A stretch of 64,000 nt of DNA from Trichoplax sp. H2. Its lineage: Eukaryota; Placozoa; Uniplacotomia; Trichoplacea. Below the pieces are notes generated by a model that was not told where the DNA came from, did not search any database, and was given only the letters and a program-made list of their open reading frames with translations. Positions 31,429 to 42,935 of this stretch are shown here, piece after piece; position 1 is the first letter of the stretch, and every line of letters starts with the position of its first letter. Location of the stretch: the NCBI GenBank assembly GCA_003344405.1, contig NOWV01000260.1, forward strand, positions 17,747 through 81,746. The letters run 5' to 3'. Both the position numbers and the translations under genes were made by a program.

Positions 31429-32657
31429 AAGCTATCATAAAAATAAAATAAATTGCAATCAGTTCATAATGCAGTTCCTGTTCTTTATCCTGATTTTCAT
31501 ATCATTAATGAACAAGGATACTGTGCGATAACTGTCATAAGATTGTAGTCATTGCTTCATTAAAAAGAACTACAGTATTCGGATGCTTGCCAATCTATCC
31601 AAGATTGTGGTGTAGCAGTATAAAAAATCGATTGCATACCTAAGAACATTCCAACTTCCAAATAGCCTAGGCTATGTTTGCTAATAACGGATAAATACAT
31701 TATACTCATTTGTCCATACTTGAATCTTATCAGGCAGGTTAGGAAATAAAGAATTCTGTCACTATTAGGATTTTATAGACGATAAGATTAGTATACAACG
31801 TACGATAGTGATACTTTATTCACTGTCTTGCTATATTGGCAAAATTATGCAGATAGTTGATTTAAAAGGCAAAGTAAGTATTTATTATGCCTATGCAGTA
31901 TAATAAGCACTTGGTTCTAGCCATTACTAACTATCTGCCTTCTGTTTTACTGGCCGTTTATCCAATTTCCGTAAGCAGTCATATCGTATTCAGCAAGGTC
32001 TGCAGACAATATAGATCGATATAGATTAGTATAGTATACGTATATATGTTATATATATATATATATAACATTGACAGATAGATATAGCACTATACGAGTA
32101 GATAGATAGAATGTACTATAAAATCATACTATCATCTAAGCAATTATTTCCAATATAAATGACGTCATACTTTGATTACACACCAATACATAAAAACAGT
32201 CGACGGAATTAGTACTAATGTAAATGTATTTGAGAAAAAATTGAAAAGTCTATGGTAGAGCATCCGTTATTATACAGTCTAATATGTACAAGCCGTATTG
32301 TATCGTATAGTACTGTATATAGTATCAGGTCTTACTATCAATCACGTTACTGTCAGCTGGTCTGTTAATCGAGCTTATAGTTTAATATTATTAACAGAGC
32401 AAATTGCTAGGAAATAGTCTTGTAGCGATGAAAGTAGACAAATAATTTACTTTATCTACTCGAGTAAGCTGCTTCTTACTGGAAAACCGTCAGAATAGCG
32501 TCAAATAATTAAGCGGTGGATGCACTATCGGATATAACTAGAAAAAAATTGACTAACGTTGGTGCTATAGCAGCTGTTCTTGCAACAAGGAGTCGTTTAC
32601 AATCTATATTTTATGACGCATTTTTACTAATTTTATCTGACTAAATTACGCACAATT
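31429..32657. other. 5' flank of the P450 cluster
   Basis: AT-rich intergenic DNA. It includes a palindromic TA run at 32048-32069 (GTT, then TA repeats, then AAC). No exon supported. It should carry the promoter of the first P450. Confidence 0.5.
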
Positions 32658-34142
32658 ATGTCTGGGTATCTACAATCCTTCTGCCAGCTATTTTGCTCGA
32701 TTATTCTAATTTTATCTTTGAGATTCATCTATAAAAATTACTTATTACCTTATTGGCGTATCAAAAGATTGGGCATACCAGTTGCTCCTCCGAAACCAAT
32801 AATAGGTAACAATTTCGATTATGGCTCGGGTAATCAGCATCTTGCACAGCTTAAGAGACAAGAAAAGTACGGTAGTATATGCGGAACACTCTTTTATCAT
32901 ATACCAACTATATGGGTTGGAGATCCCGAAATATTGAAAGTCATTACTGTTAGTGACTTCTCAACCTTTCCAAATCGTTATGATCTCAACGAACCAAGGC
33001 CTCCGTTCGACAAAGCGATCATTCAACTCAAAAATCAGGACTGGAAACGCGTTAGAAATATCCTAATTCCAACTTTTAGTGCTTCCAAGTTAAAATCGCT
33101 TATGCCAATTCTAAATGATGCCGGAAATGATTTAACTGTAACTCTGTCTAAAGCTGATCAGGAAGGCCGACCAATTGATATATGGCGTACATGTGGTGTG
33201 TTTACAATGAAAGTAACACTCGCTACGGTGTTCGGCTTAGAAATGGATTCAAAAGAACAAGAAAAAAAAATGACAGAAGCTGCTAGCATGTTCTTTCGTG
33301 ATATTACTGGTGTAGTACAGTTTCTTTTTATCTATCTTATGCCCCTAGTTGGTCTAATTGAGCCATTATTAGGTGGCAAAATTATTGAATCAGTACGCTA
33401 TTTACTTAAAACCGTTGAAAATGTTATCCAAGAACGCCGAGAAAATATTAAAGCAGGCATTCCTTGTCGTAAAGATATCTTACAGCAGATGATTGAAGCC
33501 GGTGATGATGATAAATTAAACGATGCCGAAATCCTTGCTCAAGCTATTACATTTCTTGTTGCAGGTTATGATACCACTGCAAATACGCTAGGATTTACTT
33601 GCTATCTTCTCGCTACTCATCCTGAGATACAGAAAAAATTAAGAGATGAGATTGACGCAAAATGCCCAGATTTGGATTCGATTGAGTATGATACCCTCCA
33701 TGATCTTCCTTATATGGACATGATAATATCCGAAACGTTAAGACTTTACCCTACTGCATTTTTTCTCAATCGAGACATAAAAAAGGATACTACAATTAAT
33801 GGTGTACATTTTACCAAAGATCTTATGATTGGTATCCCTGTTTATGCTATACATCATAATCCTAAGATATGGTCTAACCCGGAAGAATTCATACCGGAAA
33901 GATTTTCGCCGAAAGAAAAGGCAAAGCATGCACCTTGTAGTTTCCTGCCGTTCGGCAATGGCCCTCGTAACTGTGTTGGAATGCGATTGGCCTTATTAGA
34001 AGCAAAACTTGCTCTAGTTAAAATTATGCAAAAGTTTGAAATGAGAGCAGTACCGGAAACAGAAATACCTCTAACTTTGCGTAGTGGAAATACAATCTCT
34101 CCTATTAATGGAGTAATTGTTGGAGTAAGTAGAAGGCGATAA
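32658..34142 (+). CDS. Cytochrome P450, CYP3-clan type, gene A (494 aa, intronless)
   Basis: Heme-thiolate monooxygenase, anchored in the ER membrane by a hydrophobic N-terminal helix (about residues 8-28). Visible landmarks: WKRVRNILIPTFSASKLK in the C-helix region, I-helix AGYDTT, K-helix ETLRLYP (ExxR), PERF, and the heme loop FGNGPRNCVG with the ligand Cys439. The heme loop and the run after it are of the CYP3A/CYP5 type. The gene is one uninterrupted frame of normal length, starting at ATG 32658. AATAAA sequences occur at 34212 and 34247. The truncated copy at 26.0 kb derives from this gene or a close relative. Substrate cannot be predicted. Confidence 0.97.
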   Translation: MSGYLQSFCQLFCSIILILSLRFIYKNYLLPYWRIKRLGIPVAPPKPIIGNNFDYGSGNQHLAQLKRQEKYGSICGTLFYHIPTIWVGDPEILKVITVSDFSTFPNRYDLNEPRPPFDKAIIQLKNQDWKRVRNILIPTFSASKLKSLMPILNDAGNDLTVTLSKADQEGRPIDIWRTCGVFTMKVTLATVFGLEMDSKEQEKKMTEAASMFFRDITGVVQFLFIYLMPLVGLIEPLLGGKIIESVRYLLKTVENVIQERRENIKAGIPCRKDILQQMIEAGDDDKLNDAEILAQAITFLVAGYDTTANTLGFTCYLLATHPEIQKKLRDEIDAKCPDLDSIEYDTLHDLPYMDMIISETLRLYPTAFFLNRDIKKDTTINGVHFTKDLMIGIPVYAIHHNPKIWSNPEEFIPERFSPKEKAKHAPCSFLPFGNGPRNCVGMRLALLEAKLALVKIMQKFEMRAVPETEIPLTLRSGNTISPINGVIVGVSRRR

Positions 34143-36404
34143 TTTTTAAAAATGATTTTAGATCGATGGATGGAAATGAGGAGTAAAGATATGTTAAACC
34201 TTTGTTATAAAAATAAATTAGTAATTAATTAATTAGTGGTTATTGCAATAAATATCATATTATCAGTAGATTCTAGTTAACTACATTTTATCTACCACCA
34301 TGCTAGAATTTATGTAATCCTACATCATCTTGCGCTAATTAAGCGTCGCAATCTGATCGAAGATCACTACTAGTAACCAAAGCACATATGCACTTGGATA
34401 AAAATTTTTTATGTAATATAGAATTATATACGAGTAGATATATATGGGTATATTGTAAGTAATGTTTGCAGATATAAAAAAATAATGTACTTAACGACGC
34501 GTTTATATGAACTCGTAGAATATTTCACTAATCTGGTTCATATTGTAATATGATAATTTGCTGTATAACTATAACGTAAGCCTAGCCGTACTTTAGTCTT
34601 GAGTATAGCCTTCTTGATGTTATAATATCAGCTTGCGAAAAGCACTAGAATTTCTATTAGTTTTATCATTCTATATCTAAACGGAAAACTATTGGATTAC
34701 ATGCAGTGCTGCGATAAGCAATGTTTAAAACTGAAGCACTCTTTTATAATGGTGTTATAATACTATTGGTCAATCTTATTAACAGCACGGCACCTATAAT
34801 AAGATATATACGCGTATATATTACGTGAATAATTTATTCACGGTATATCATCTTATATGCATATTTTATTTTTACGCTGTAACTAATCACTAAAAATTAT
34901 ACAGCTAGATGAATGTTTGAAATTATGTAACTGCTATCTGCAACTAGTATATTGCCCTTATTATTTTATAAAGTACTCATCTAGCATATTAGGCTAGCAG
35001 TTACCGCAAAAACCAAAGCCAAAATATTGGCCTTTTGCCTTTTTCTTTGAATTTTTTGGTGCATGTCATTGGATTGAATGCACTTGAAAAATGCTCATAA
35101 TTTATTGATCTATGGCATTATTTAGCTTTCATGTTTACCAATAAATTATTAAATTCTACTATAATGAAATTTTAACAGTGTGAATTTTCTATCGATAGCG
35201 TTGTTAATAGGACAGTTTAGTGTTAAAACTATATTTGTATTTGAAAAATGCACGTTTTTAAGTACGGCACGTTATTATGAATCCTGTTAATAGATTTATA
35301 TCACTATTTCCATTATCACTAAATATGTACATAGTTCGTAATATAATAGGTATGTTATCCACATGATTAAAATTGCCTTATTCGGACAAAAGCTGAATAA
35401 AATTTAATTAATAGATAGCCAACTCTTTTGTTTGTATTTAATATTAATTAGCACTTTAGAATTATCGCATCACATTACAATATCGTATAAAATCTAAAAA
35501 GAAATTGGTCGTATCCAAAAGTATTTACGAGTATTGCAAACTTCTGTATCTAAAATGATACAGTGGCAATACTAATATAAAATTTGAGCATCCTATCAAT
35601 ATAACTACCGTAAAATATCTTGATAATTATAATTATGACTAAAACTGTAAACTACCGTGCTTATGATGAACTATATCTACTATAAATTATTCAACAAGTA
35701 CCGCACTTAATTGAGCTAAGAATACAACTTTTCTAAAAAATGGATATTCTTAACTTGCAGTAATTAATTATGACTTATTAAAACTAAATGCTGCACCTTT
35801 AAATTATGCATAACAACTGAGAATAGAATTTTACGATCTTAAAATATTTTAAGTTAAACTCTGACAACTCATCGTTCCATAATGTACTTGAAACGAATTA
35901 ACACTGAATGAATTTCTGCTTATGGGCTTATTTAGCTATTTATTTACAGAATCAGATAGTACTAATTCAAGCCAGAAATAATTACCAAATATCTATTTAC
36001 ATAGTTAGCTAGTTTTCACACCCATATTTACGTTGCTACCGCAACCAAGTACAGTAGCTATTTTTATCATGCCTGCAAAGTCAGCAATAAATTTAACCTG
36101 ATGTAATGAATACTTGCAGTAGGAACTGTTATCATTTTAGTTGTTTCTGCAAAATCAGCAAAAAAGCTTTAAGCTGTTAAATAAATCCATTAAAAATTGA
36201 GAGCTAATCCATAGCTTCTTACAAGTTTTTGTAATTTAGGTAATAAATAATCCAATATTACACACAACAGAGCTGCTCAGTTGCAACTAATAAAGAAAGC
36301 TTCACGCAAAGATAATAAGGACTAGTCTTGATAATTATTATAATTATCATTTCAGCAACTATCAGCCACACTATTAATACATATTATACGTGCCCAACTC
36401 GAAA
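34143..36404. other. Spacer between P450 genes A and B
   Basis: About 2.3 kb of AT-rich DNA. I found no P450 fragments, other exons or clear repeats. Confidence 0.5.
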
Positions 36405-37913
36405 ATGGCATCCTACCGCTTTTTAAGCTATTTGTGGCTGCATCAATATGCTTCACAGACTTTCGCAATAATCATTATTCTGGCTTTTTTTCGATTACTG
36501 TATACCAGTTACATTTCTCCTTTATGGTACTTAAAGAAATTAAGAATTAAAGTGCCGTTACCGAAACCCTTTATAGGTAATGTTACCGATGAAGGAGGAA
36601 CTAATCAGCATATAGCCCAGGTCAAAAGACAGGAAAGATTTGGTACAGTGAATGGAACGCTATTTTTTCACATTCCAACAATATGGATTGGCGATCCTAA
36701 TATATTAAAAATAGTAACTGTTAAAGAATTTTCAAATTTTACTAATAGATTTAGTTTTGTAAAGTCTAGGCCTCCATTTGACGATTCCGTGTTACAATTA
36801 AAAGATCAAGAATGGAAACGCGTTAGAAACATCCTGCTGCCAACATTTAGTGTATCTAAACTTAAGGCTATAGTTCCATTAGTAAAGGATACTTGCAGGT
36901 CTATAATACGTACAATTGCACAAGCAGAAGAGGAACAAAAATCTATTGATATATGGCGTGAATGTGGTAAATTCAGTATGAAAGTTATGTTGGTCATAGC
37001 ATTCGGAATGGATTTTAAATCAGAAGAGCAAGAGCGGAAGCTAACTAATGCAGCAGCTGCACAATTTCGAGGAGCTGGAAGTTTAAAGCGGCTCCTAATT
37101 TTTATATGTGGTCCTCTCTATAAATTTTTGAAACCCTTTGTTAAGAATGAGTTTGACGATTCATTAGAATACTTAACAAATACCGCTAAAAACGTCATAA
37201 AAGAAAGAAGAAGAAATTTGAAAGAACGTATACCTTGCCGAAATGATATTTTGCAGCAAATGATTGAAGCAGGAGATAGCGATAAGCTTAAAAATGCTGA
37301 AATAGTTGCTCAGTCAGTTATATTTCTTACTGTAGGATATGAAACTACAGCCAATACACTAGCTTTTGCCTGCTATTTGCTTGCAATTAATCCTAATGTT
37401 CAAAAGAAACTACTAGAAGAAATAGATACTATATGTCCAGCTATTGGAGGTATCAGTTACGATGCTTTATTTGATTTACAATATCTTGAAATGGTTATTG
37501 CCGAAACTTTGAGAATGTATCCTCCAGTCTTTTTTGTTAATCGGGACGTGAAGGAAACTATGGTTATCGATGGCGTTCGAATAGGTCGAGGTGTTATGCT
37601 TGGCATCCCAATCTATGCTATACATCACAATCCAAAACTCTGGCCTAATCCTGATCAATTCATGCCAGAACGATTTTCGTCTAAGGAAAAATCTAAGCGC
37701 CATCCTTATAGTTATTTACCATTTGGAAGCGGACCACGCAATTGTTTGGGTATACGTTTAGCTATGCTAGAAGTTAAAATAGCCTTAGTTAGTATTCTGC
37801 AAAATTTTGAACTGATAATTTCTAAAGATACCGTTATTCCCATCCAAGTGAGAACTGCATCAACATTATCGCCTGCAAATGAGCTTAACTTAGGCTTCAG
37901 AAAACGATACTAA
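36405..37913 (+). CDS. Cytochrome P450, CYP3-clan type, gene B (502 aa, intronless)
   Basis: Microsomal P450 of the same family as its neighbours. The ATG at 36405 (MASYRFL) is taken as start; an upstream GTG in frame at 36390 is not a plausible eukaryotic start. A hydrophobic anchor covers about residues 18-36. Motifs: WKRVRNILLPTFSVSKLK, I-helix VGYETT, ETLRMYP, PERF and the heme loop FGSGPRNCLG with Cys447. The usual Ala before the I-helix Gly is Val here. It diverges more from C and D than those do from each other. Intact; substrate unknown. Confidence 0.97.
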   Translation: MASYRFLSYLWLHQYASQTFAIIIILAFFRLLYTSYISPLWYLKKLRIKVPLPKPFIGNVTDEGGTNQHIAQVKRQERFGTVNGTLFFHIPTIWIGDPNILKIVTVKEFSNFTNRFSFVKSRPPFDDSVLQLKDQEWKRVRNILLPTFSVSKLKAIVPLVKDTCRSIIRTIAQAEEEQKSIDIWRECGKFSMKVMLVIAFGMDFKSEEQERKLTNAAAAQFRGAGSLKRLLIFICGPLYKFLKPFVKNEFDDSLEYLTNTAKNVIKERRRNLKERIPCRNDILQQMIEAGDSDKLKNAEIVAQSVIFLTVGYETTANTLAFACYLLAINPNVQKKLLEEIDTICPAIGGISYDALFDLQYLEMVIAETLRMYPPVFFVNRDVKETMVIDGVRIGRGVMLGIPIYAIHHNPKLWPNPDQFMPERFSSKEKSKRHPYSYLPFGSGPRNCLGIRLAMLEVKIALVSILQNFELIISKDTVIPIQVRTASTLSPANELNLGFRKRY

Positions 37914-39760
37914 TTTGCATTATACGAGTATAATGAAGGCAATTCTTGATTAATCTCAAATCCAAAAGTGATCATCAAGACTTCAATACTTTGAAGACTT
38001 CCAAAATAAATAGTATAAATTTTGATTTTGAATATCAGAATCTCAATTATGGCATGGAGTATCTTCAGAAATTTTTAACCAAATCTGAACTACTCTTTAA
38101 AGTGCAGATTTAGTTAATTTATGAGCTCAGAAAGCTTTCATAAATTTGATAGTATCAATAGTAATAAGCATGCATAAAGGACAGGAACTAAAATTAAAGA
38201 TCTTAGTACAGGACCACTGTTCTAGAATGTTTATGTTGCAAGATTTATCATGAGATATTGTGTGCATAATAAAGTCAAGAATTTATCCATGTTTCACGCT
38301 ATTTACAGTGAAGACACCGCAATTTGCTGGCTGAAATTTATGGATATATATAATATTGTAAGTAACATTATTATGCGCAGTATCACCAATAAGAAATTCG
38401 AGGAAGATTAGTATGCCAAATACTGTAAAGGACATAACCTAAGATTGTATGTGTATGGTATTAAAAATTTGGCACTATAACATTATAATTTTACATCTAC
38501 CATGGGTGGAATAAATCTACTATTAAAATTAGGCGAAGTTATGATTCTATGGACTATGGTAAACTTGCACCGTATTGCATCATGATTAAGATGGATCAAC
38601 ATTGCTGAAATTTGCCTTATATTACTATTCTAAGGTACGGTACTTTTCTTATCTGACGTTTGCCTTTTGCTTTACATCTTACGGGATATACTAATTAAGT
38701 ATGCGAAGTATCACATGCCGATAGTTCGAACAGTACATAAAATAGCGTACAATTTACGTGCAGTAAATGTTATCCAGTCATCTTACATATAGGTTACGCA
38801 TTTAAATTAATAGATATAGGTAAATTGTTTCAGTAAGCAACACGAATCAATTTACATATGAATAACGGTGCGTCCGAAAGGAACTAGAGTAGGCAGTATA
38901 GATGCGAAGAGTTTAGTTGCTGCACGATTGCAATTAAATCCACCTGACTTAACAACACTCTTGTGATACGGGTAGATCAGAAATACTCACTTAAAGTAGA
39001 GTTATTTCACATTCAGCTTGCAGAACTGTTAACAGTAAGCTAAGCACAGATTTTGATAATGTCAGACCATCAGTAACTTAAGAATTTAAGTGGCTGATAA
39101 ATCATAATTTTAACTGTAATATTTCCTAGAAAAACGTATAGATGGAACGCTATTAAAATAATCACCGCAAGATTTTACCATCGATAAAACTCATCGTAGC
39201 ATGTTTTAGGACATTTAAATATCCGCTATTTAAAGCTACGAGAGTCATTCATATAGTCAAAGGTTCATAGTTTATCTTAAGCCGAAGATTATTGCGAGAA
39301 CAAATAAATCTTAGACTAATTAATAATTATCATTAATTAGTCCAAGATTTATTTGTTATTATAATAACTATTCATCGATTGATTTGGCGTAATCTATTGT
39401 AATATTTGATCATACAGAACTAGAATAATTCGAACGTGATATTATTTACAATAGTACACACATGAAAGAATTGCGTCATGGCTATTGTAAGTACAGTACA
39501 CTAATTACATCATTTTTTCGCTCTACATTACCATATTAGGATAAATTTAAAAGCCTATAAGAAAAATTTCATTGCGGTAAAGCTCTATAAAGTGAGTTGA
39601 TCTGTTGGCGTGGAACATCACTTACAATTGTGGATTACAGTATTTATAAGTTCGAAATTAACTGCTCGTACTATTCCAATATAATAAGTAATCGTACTTC
39701 TAATAAGTCTTTGTTATTTAATATAATTAATTAGCAGTAATCTCAGAAGGCAAGCTCGCT
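37914..39760. other. Spacer between P450 genes B and C
   Basis: About 1.8 kb, AT-rich, without a supported exon. Contains the hairpin listed separately at 39299-39357. Confidence 0.5.
39299..39357. repeat. Short near-perfect inverted repeat (hairpin)
   Basis: Arms of 26 nt (39299-39324 and 39332-39357) begin AACAAATAAATCTT and differ at one base. They flank a 7-nt loop. It lies 400 bp upstream of P450 gene C. It could be a tiny MITE remnant or an RNA hairpin. Confidence 0.8.
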
Positions 39761-41260
39761 ATGGCCGCAGAAGAGATATTAACCTCATCATTTACATTAC
39801 AACATGTACTATTTCAACTATTTATCGTACTGTTGCTTTGCACATTTGTAGTTAAACTTTACAACGATTACGTCGTTCCATACAAACGTTTAACAAAGTG
39901 TGGTCTTAAAATGCCCTTTCCGAAGCCCTTTATTGGTAACGTTTTGGATTATGGATCTAGTGAACAACATATATCTCAGGTTAAGAGACAAGAACAATAT
40001 GGCAATGTCTATGGTACATTTATGTTTAATGCTCCAACTATATGGGTTGGCGATCCAGATATGCTTAAAGAAATAATGGTCAAAGATTTTACTAATTTTA
40101 CTAACCGGTATTCTTTATCGAATACAATTAAACCTTTCAATAAGTCGCTACTGCAATTGGATAATAAAGATTGGAAACGGGTAAGGACCACTCTTGTTCC
40201 GACCTTTAGTGCATTAAAGTTAAAGACCATTCTTCCGTTTATTAAAGTAGCCAGCGATGATTTGGTCCATAAATTAATGAAAGCTGAGGCTGAAGGAAAA
40301 GCTATCGATATATGGCAGCCATACGGTAGATATACTATGCAAGTTATTTTAGCTACAGCATTTGGAATTGAATTTGAGTCAAAAGAACAAGAAGCTAAAC
40401 TTACAAAAGCTGCAGGGATTTTATTTAGAGATACTAATTCCTTAGTTCAATTCTTTGTTGTCTTCGCATCAAGTTTATTTAAAATTTTCGAGCCTGTCAT
40501 TGGAGGAGGTATCATGAATTCGACTCGTCTATTAGTAACAACAGTCGAACGTGTAATAAGGGAACGTCGAAAAAATTTAAAGGAAGGGATACCCTGTCGA
40601 AAAGATATTTTACAACAAATGATTGAAGCAAACCTAAATGATGAAGAAATCGTCGCTCAAGCAATAGTATTTCTTATTGCTGGCCACGAAACAACGGCTA
40701 ATACACTAGCTTTTGCTTCATATTTACTAATGGCAAATCCTGAAGCTCAAGAAAAGTTAATTGCAGAAATCGACGATAAATGTCCTGATGAGAGCAGCCT
40801 AGACTATGAAACATTATCTGAGCTACCTTATCTTGAAATGGTAATATCTGAAACATTACGTATCTATCCAGCAGGATTTTTCGTTAATCGTAAGACCAAA
40901 GACGACATGGTTGTGAATGGTATAGATATACCTAAGAATTCGATGATAGGACTTCCAATTTATGCAGTACATCATAATCCACAGCTCTGGCCTGATCCAG
41001 AACGTTTCATACCCGAACGATTTACACCAGAGGCTAAAGCTAAGCGGCATCCTTATAGTTATATTCCTTTCGGTGGTGGACCTCGTAATTGTATTGGAAT
41101 GCGACTAGCTTTACTAGAAACAAAATTGGCATTAGTGAAAGTGTTACAAAATGTTAAGTTAGTAGCAGTAAAGGAAAGTGAAATACCGTTAAGGTTGAAA
41201 TCTGGAGCTACATTATCTCCAGCTAACGGAGTATATGTAGGAATCCAAAAAAGATATTAA
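39761..41260 (+). CDS. Cytochrome P450, CYP3-clan type, gene C (499 aa, intronless)
   Basis: Microsomal monooxygenase starting at ATG 39761, with a hydrophobic anchor at about residues 13-31. Motifs: WKRVRTTLVPTFSALKLK, I-helix AGHETT, ETLRIYP, PERF, heme loop FGGGPRNCIG with Cys444. It is the closest paralogue of gene D (42936). Both share a distinctive tail with LSPANGVYVGIQ. It is four residues shorter than D, just before the I-helix, where D has GNSDNI-type residues after the conserved MIEA. Recent tandem duplication is inferred from this similarity. Confidence 0.97.
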   Translation: MAAEEILTSSFTLQHVLFQLFIVLLLCTFVVKLYNDYVVPYKRLTKCGLKMPFPKPFIGNVLDYGSSEQHISQVKRQEQYGNVYGTFMFNAPTIWVGDPDMLKEIMVKDFTNFTNRYSLSNTIKPFNKSLLQLDNKDWKRVRTTLVPTFSALKLKTILPFIKVASDDLVHKLMKAEAEGKAIDIWQPYGRYTMQVILATAFGIEFESKEQEAKLTKAAGILFRDTNSLVQFFVVFASSLFKIFEPVIGGGIMNSTRLLVTTVERVIRERRKNLKEGIPCRKDILQQMIEANLNDEEIVAQAIVFLIAGHETTANTLAFASYLLMANPEAQEKLIAEIDDKCPDESSLDYETLSELPYLEMVISETLRIYPAGFFVNRKTKDDMVVNGIDIPKNSMIGLPIYAVHHNPQLWPDPERFIPERFTPEAKAKRHPYSYIPFGGGPRNCIGMRLALLETKLALVKVLQNVKLVAVKESEIPLRLKSGATLSPANGVYVGIQKRY

Positions 41261-42935
41261 AAGATGTACTATTTTAGAATTAGTAACATCTGTCATATTA
41301 AAAGATTATCAAATAACAGATGAAATAATGTTTTAGGTTATGTCCATTTACCTGTGTTCCGATACTCTCATTTACTACAAGTACCGACGGCAGGATTGTA
41401 TTGTATGGATTTTAAACCCTAACATATAACTACTGCAATTAGCTGAAATTGTTATTTTCATTCTTTACCCTAGCACTTTTTAACTATGATTCTGTTAGCC
41501 GATAAAAAAATAAATAAAATTTCAGTTTATTATGAATTTACGTATTTGAATTGTTACTGCGAATAATGTGAAATGAAGAGTGTGAGTATTTAGGCTAAAG
41601 GGTATTTATAAACTTGAATGTAACTAATTATACCAAGAATGTAGACCGATATTCTTATCGGATTTATCGTTATCTTCTAAGAATCATGAGATGGAATTTC
41701 CATCGCAGAAGTCCTTTAATACGGCCTTAAGTCATCTCGAATTATAAAAGGTTCTCTTCTAAACTTGTAGTTACCTGTAAACGTCTACACTTACAGTAGT
41801 ATCGGTCAGTGAGAAACTAATGCAATACCTTATATAGTTCGATCTCAAAATTTTAGCAAACTCTTACAGTACCATTATTCATTTTACACGTAATTTGAAA
41901 CTTTATGTGCTAATTTAACAAATTAAATTATAATCTTTTAAAAATTAACATTAAAAGGTTGAGTACTGATTTCTGCATTCTAAAGACTAAAATTTGTCAT
42001 CGTAGGTCTGTTTGATCAAATCAGTTGATTTTACAATAAAATTAGGGTTCGGTTTTGCTTTTAATAAAGAGACGCGTAGTTGACTATAACTTAACAAGAT
42101 ATTTGAGGAAGACAGGCTTGACACAGATTTGAAACTAGGCTTAGAATGACTCGTATGATGATTAATTTTCTCTTAATAATTTCCATAATTTTGCATGCCT
42201 ACAACCATAATATAAGCCCCTAACCTACTGATATGTTGACATGAATGTCATCTTATCATCGAACCGAGTAATAAATATGGAGGATCTGATCTAATTGGCG
42301 AAACGATGATCCACAAGGCAGAAATGCTAAAATATTACAGTAATTAGATTATCCACTGCGCAACTACAGTCCAATTTTAAAGACTCCATTGTTTACTATA
42401 CTACATACAAGCTTCTACATATTGCATCATCTTCATTACTGTTAAGAATATCGATTATCATAATGCTGCAGAATAAAGTAATTCTGTAACTCGATGGTAA
42501 CTAGGCAAGGCGAACTAGTGGAAAATTGCTTGACAGGTGTATGATTATTTTGATTATAGTTATTGGTTATGGGCTGGCCGGTCTGATAAATCAATTTTGC
42601 AGTTAACTTATACGGCAACGTAGCGACTCTGATCAATTTGTGGTATCATCTCTAATGCATGTAAAGTAATTGAGGATGGTAGAACGTAGACATCGAAATT
42701 GATCACTTTGTGCTACAATTACCTGACTTTGTATTACTATACTGTGTTAAAATCACTCGATATAATTACTAGTAGATACCTCGCTCGTTATACTTCGTAT
42801 ACTACGCTGTATTTTTACTTTTACTTTACTGTACAATTGATCACTAATTCACCATTTCACTGCCTAATACAATCATCATATTATTATAGTTATTGGAAAA
42901 GATTATAAGCAGTGGCCACTGGACATTAAATTACA
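41261..42935. other. Spacer between P450 genes C and D
   Basis: About 1.7 kb, AT-rich. Short frames at 42442-42636 and 42699-42908 have no recognisable content. No exon supported. Confidence 0.5.

Noticed and set aside
36390-36404. Upstream GTG start for P450 gene B
   Set aside because: Animal genes use ATG. The ATG at 36405 gives a standard P450 N-terminus. Similar TTG extensions for genes E and F were rejected for the same reason.
37476-37703. Antisense frame recurring at the same place in several P450 genes
   Set aside because: Seen also at 33738 and 40856 on the minus strand. It follows from codon conservation of the sense strand, not from a separate gene.
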